The notes beneath the pieces were generated by a model. It ran no database searches. It saw nothing but the letters and a program-made list of their open reading frames with translations, and was not told the origin of the DNA. Of a stretch of 64,000 bases of DNA, positions 60,672 to 64,000 are shown piece after piece; the first letter of the stretch is position 1, and each line of letters opens with the position of its first letter. The translations under genes and the position numbers were made by a program. Origin of the DNA: Clavelina lepadiformis (Eukaryota > Chordata > Ascidiacea > Aplousobranchia > Clavelinidae); the NCBI RefSeq assembly GCF_947623445.1, contig NC_135246.1, positions 16,537,856 through 16,601,855 of the forward strand. The letters are read 5' to 3'.

Positions 60672-60675
60672 AAAG

Positions 60676-63600
60676 TAAGACGTTTTGTTTTATTTGGTAT
60701 AAAAAATAAACACTTGTGGTTGTGTAATTTTGCATTGTACGTGTTGTGTGCCGCGCGTAAAGTAGAAAACTTGCGAAACTTTGTCATAGAAATCATTAAC
60801 ACAAAGACAGCTTTTTATATGCTATAGTACATTAGCATTGTAGGTAAGAATTAAAAGCCAAGACAATGGAAAGTAGCGATGTGCATTGTTTCGAATTTAC
60901 GCGCTGGTAGATATATTCGAGGAGCTGTGTTTCTTTGTAGAACATTTTGTTGTTGGTGCACTCTGTTGGACAATTTCTTTATTTGCTGCATTTTCTTTTG
61001 CAATGCCATGTAGTACACCTTGAAACTTGTAGGGAACGCACATATAATAGGTACAAAGTTTGCGTATCAAAGTCCACTCAGGCAACCTTTTGTTCAAAAT
61101 TAAATTTGTTTGCGTGGGTTGCACCAGCAAATGTTTGATTGACGCAAGAACCTACCCTGAAGTTTTGACCGATCAATCTTAGTCTGACCTCTTCTTAAAT
61201 AGAACCAAGTGTCCAATACCGTTTAGCATTTCCCAGCGACTTTGTTTATCAACAGTATTTTGTTGAATAGCGCCAATTAACATCAAATAATATAAAGGCG
61301 CTGGTTAATTAGCCTGAGTGCTTTTGTGTGCGTTGGAGAGCTAAATTTCTTGAACTGCTGTTGTTTTCGATGTTTCCGCACTGCCAAACGCAACATCCCT
61401 TGTGCTTTGTCCACAAAATCTGTTGGAAATGTGTCGGCGGTCTTGTAACTGGAACTAAAAATTAAATTACGTGTCAAACGTTGGATGACTTCGCGGTTAG
61501 TCGTTCTTTGAATGAACGACTTTATTGTTTCATTGGTTACGTTGAAACAAGGCCAGCATTTTGTATTTGGGCATTTGTAATCGGTTTGCAGATAGTACAC
61601 TTGTGAAAACATACAGGCCTTTGGGCGGAAAAAGCAAAAACCTCTTTTCAATCACTTTCATTATATTCTGTGTGGCCACGATTGCTCCCGATAAATTAGA
61701 TAAAACATGTTCATTACTTCCGTGTGAATTAATCTTTTCGCAGTTTTGCGATCTATGAACGTCACAGAGACGGCGGCTTTACTCACAGAAATGTAATTTT
61801 TCCTGTGTCTGGGCACAAGCAGACGTCATGACTGACGTTTAAAATGATTAGTATTGACCTCCCGGTGTGCAGTATTTTCTATGGAATATTTGATTTGTGT
61901 TCTCGTTCGATGACCAGTTGCTTTCAGCTCATCTGAACCATGTCTTGCATGGTGATCTGTCTGTTCATGGACGGCATTATATCCCAGTTGTGCAAAGAAG
62001 AACATTTTGGAAAACATTTGGCGAAACGTAAACTACAACGAGAGAATGCGGCGGGCGGGCCTGTAACTAGGCCTAAAAAACTACCACCTCGTAATACTGC
62101 TCGCACGCACATTTATCGAGTCACACGCGACCAATTGTCACCTGGACAATAAGCTTAAGCAAAAGATAGCTCTTCACGAACATGTGTGTTGGGCCTATTA
62201 ACTCGATATTAACCAAATTTCTTTGTGCGATGTATTTTGGTTACGGCTTCAAACTTATATTACGGAGAAATAATAAACGTCACACGCCTTCCGGGCGTTG
62301 TACGGTGACGTAATCTTATTTCGCACACCGAAGTAGTGGGGATCATTTTTGTGGTGCCCCACATCACTGATATTTCCGTTGTGATACGTTTTATTGCAAG
62401 AGTTATCCCGACCTGTAAAAGCCGCCGCTGATCGATTTAACTATTTTATTTTACCTCCTGCATATACACCATTCGCTTTGAACATTGTTTGGTTATTAAA
62501 TATCCCGTACTACAGTATTTACTCAAGTCAAAGCATAGCCATAGCCCAAAGGTAGAGATCTGGATAAGTTATTGACTGCAAAGTTTAAATTCCAAACGTA
62601 ATCGCGCTTTAAAATTTTTTTTTTATTTGAAAAAGTGACCAGAGAACGTATCTTGGGGCATAAAAACAATCGTTCTTTGCGGAACCCAATGCCAACGACC
62701 CGGCTTGGGTAAATTCCCGCTTCGTTGGATGGCGGGTAAACTTGAAACCCAAACACTCTAAACAGAGTCACTTGCAACGCATGACAACGATAAAAATTCA
62801 CCGTTTTAGCGTTTTTGTATCAAAGCATTGGGTAAAAAAGCATCCCGTTGGATTAACCCATATTTTGTCATAGCTTTTAAGACACTCCTTTGAAGTTTTA
62901 GGACACTTCTCCACAATATAAATAGTCGGTAAATCTACGAGTCTATGGGATGACTCGGTTACACGGGCTCAGAAACCGTGTCATTGCTTTCACGAAAACG
63001 TTGTACATCTGGAGATTTGACATTCTGTTCATGCGTGGCACGCTTTGTTCATGTTTCCCCGTTTTTCGTCACTGGCTTAGCGTTAAGTAAAACAACCTGA
63101 CTCAAAGTGATAGTTAAAGGCTCTCCATGCTGCTGAGTGAAGTGTCTGTCGGAGAATTACTGTCCGTCGATCATTTTCTGTCCTTGGGTGATTAATTAAA
63201 CGTCCCGTAAGCTTTTTGTGCGCCGTTCGTCGTTGCGTTAAACTTAATGTAACGGACATATTGTTGTTCCACCTGTAATTTGCCTGTCATTTTGTGAACG
63301 ATGTGTTGTATTGTTAAGCAAAAAAACTAATGTTTTTAAACTAACGCATCGAGGTATGTCAAGAATTATCAGCCTACTTCCGAATGGTGGGTTATGATAA
63401 ATAATGTGTGGAACTAACTTGAAGTGGTCAAATTTCGGCCCCATTCGTAAGTGAACGGTGTTTTGGGACGATGATTCATGTTGACATGGTAGCTGATGTG
63501 AGTGTTGAACGCCGTACGATGAGAGCTTCTACAACTGTACCGCACATCGTTGTAAATTGCTTGTTCAAGTTGTCAAATTGTCAGAGTCCGAGAAAAGATC

Positions 63601-64000
63601 CTTCATTTCCGAGCAGTTTCCAGGTCGGTGTTGTTTGTTGCTCTCATTCAACAAAAGCTTTATTGTTAGATAAGGCTCCAGCCACTCCCAGATCAACGTC
63701 AACTTTTATGGGTAAATTAACAGGAACCCTGCTAAACTTTTCGTTTTATCCACCAAATTGCGTCTTTCTCCCACTAACTTTCTTGGGGTTTTCTTTGTTG
63801 TACCCGGCGTTTTTTTGTTGAAGATGCGAACAACTGTAATGCGTGAGTCCATTTCCGTTAACGGCCATCATCTATCTCGTTTGTTCAACGTTTATTTGTA
63901 CAACAATGGGGTTAAGCAATTATGTATAACACATGACGTCATCTATTTCCAGTAACGAGGTCATATTTCTGAGCACGGAGGAGTGTTTTTATGCCGGATA
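60676..64000. other. no gene confidently recognised
   Basis: May contain later exons of the Ly6-type gene. Apart from the uncharacterised minus-strand frame at 61283-61651 I support nothing here. Confidence 0.35.
61283..61651 (-). CDS. uncharacterised 122-residue open frame
   Basis: A continuous frame whose residue composition is coding-like: mixed charged residues, a CPNTKCWPCFNVTNET motif and a basic segment RLAVRKHRKQQQFKKF. There is no signal peptide at the first Met, and no splice context or family that I can recognise. It could be an exon, a fragment of a mobile element, or chance. Confidence 0.25.
   Translation of the reverse strand: MKRGFCFFRPKACMFSQVYYLQTDYKCPNTKCWPCFNVTNETIKSFIQRTTNREVIQRLTRNLIFSSSYKTADTFPTDFVDKAQGMLRLAVRKHRKQQQFKKFSSPTHTKALRLINQRLYII

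Overview
This is invertebrate animal nuclear DNA: AT-rich, with short introns bounded by GT/AG, and full of small non-autonomous DNA transposons. The conserved proteins are animal housekeeping proteins (CEP43/FGFR1OP, prefoldin subunit 3, folliculin-interacting protein, KDEL receptor). Small intron-split genes, sushi+VWA proteins and Ly6-like exons fit an invertebrate deuterostome. A tunicate (sea squirt) is my best guess, but that is inference and no single marker proves it. I recognise no bacterial, CRISPR or retroviral feature.

Layout, left to right. 0-4 kb: a class A GPCR with a cysteine-rich N-terminal ectodomain (plus strand). 4.5-9.5 kb: CEP43 (minus). 11.4-13.1 kb: a small protein with a mitochondrial-type leader (plus), convergent with prefoldin subunit 3 at 13.4-14.75 kb (minus). 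14.8-19.1 kb: gene-poor, with a tRNA-derived SINE and a hAT MITE. 19.1-19.8 kb: the 3' exons of an unidentified small membrane protein. 20.8-21.3 kb: weak Ly6-like exons. 22.2-23.6 kb: a foldback-type element whose two inverted arms are tandem arrays of a ~16-bp unit. 23.8-30.2 kb: two tandem paralogues encoding a sushi domain plus a VWA domain. The first looks decayed. The second is intact (422 codons) and ends in a ~135-residue Asp/His tail made by a microsatellite. 31.8-33.8 kb: a ~2 kb DNA transposon starting CACTGGTC, with a degraded protein of a family seen in many animal genomes. 36.2-45.3 kb: a complete 19-exon FNIP gene (minus), with a hAT MITE in one intron. 45.9-46.6 kb: two exons of an unidentified minus-strand gene. 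52.6-53.1 kb: a hAT transposase C-terminal fragment, then an intronless KDEL receptor (53.2-53.9 kb, minus). 55.4-56.7 kb: a 1.3 kb TA-flanked inverted-repeat element. 58.0 kb: a small hAT MITE. 59.1-60.7 kb: the first three exons of a probable secreted Ly6-type protein.

The genes do not form a pathway. CEP43 acts at centrosomes, prefoldin in the cytosol, FNIP at lysosomes and KDELR in the Golgi/ER, so this is an ordinary gene mixture. The distinctive content is accessory: at least five hAT MITEs with readable 8-bp target-site duplications (four perfect), two TA-flanked elements, the foldback element, and the recently remodelled sushi/VWA pair. Exon borders were read by eye from splice signals and frame continuity, with no transcript evidence.
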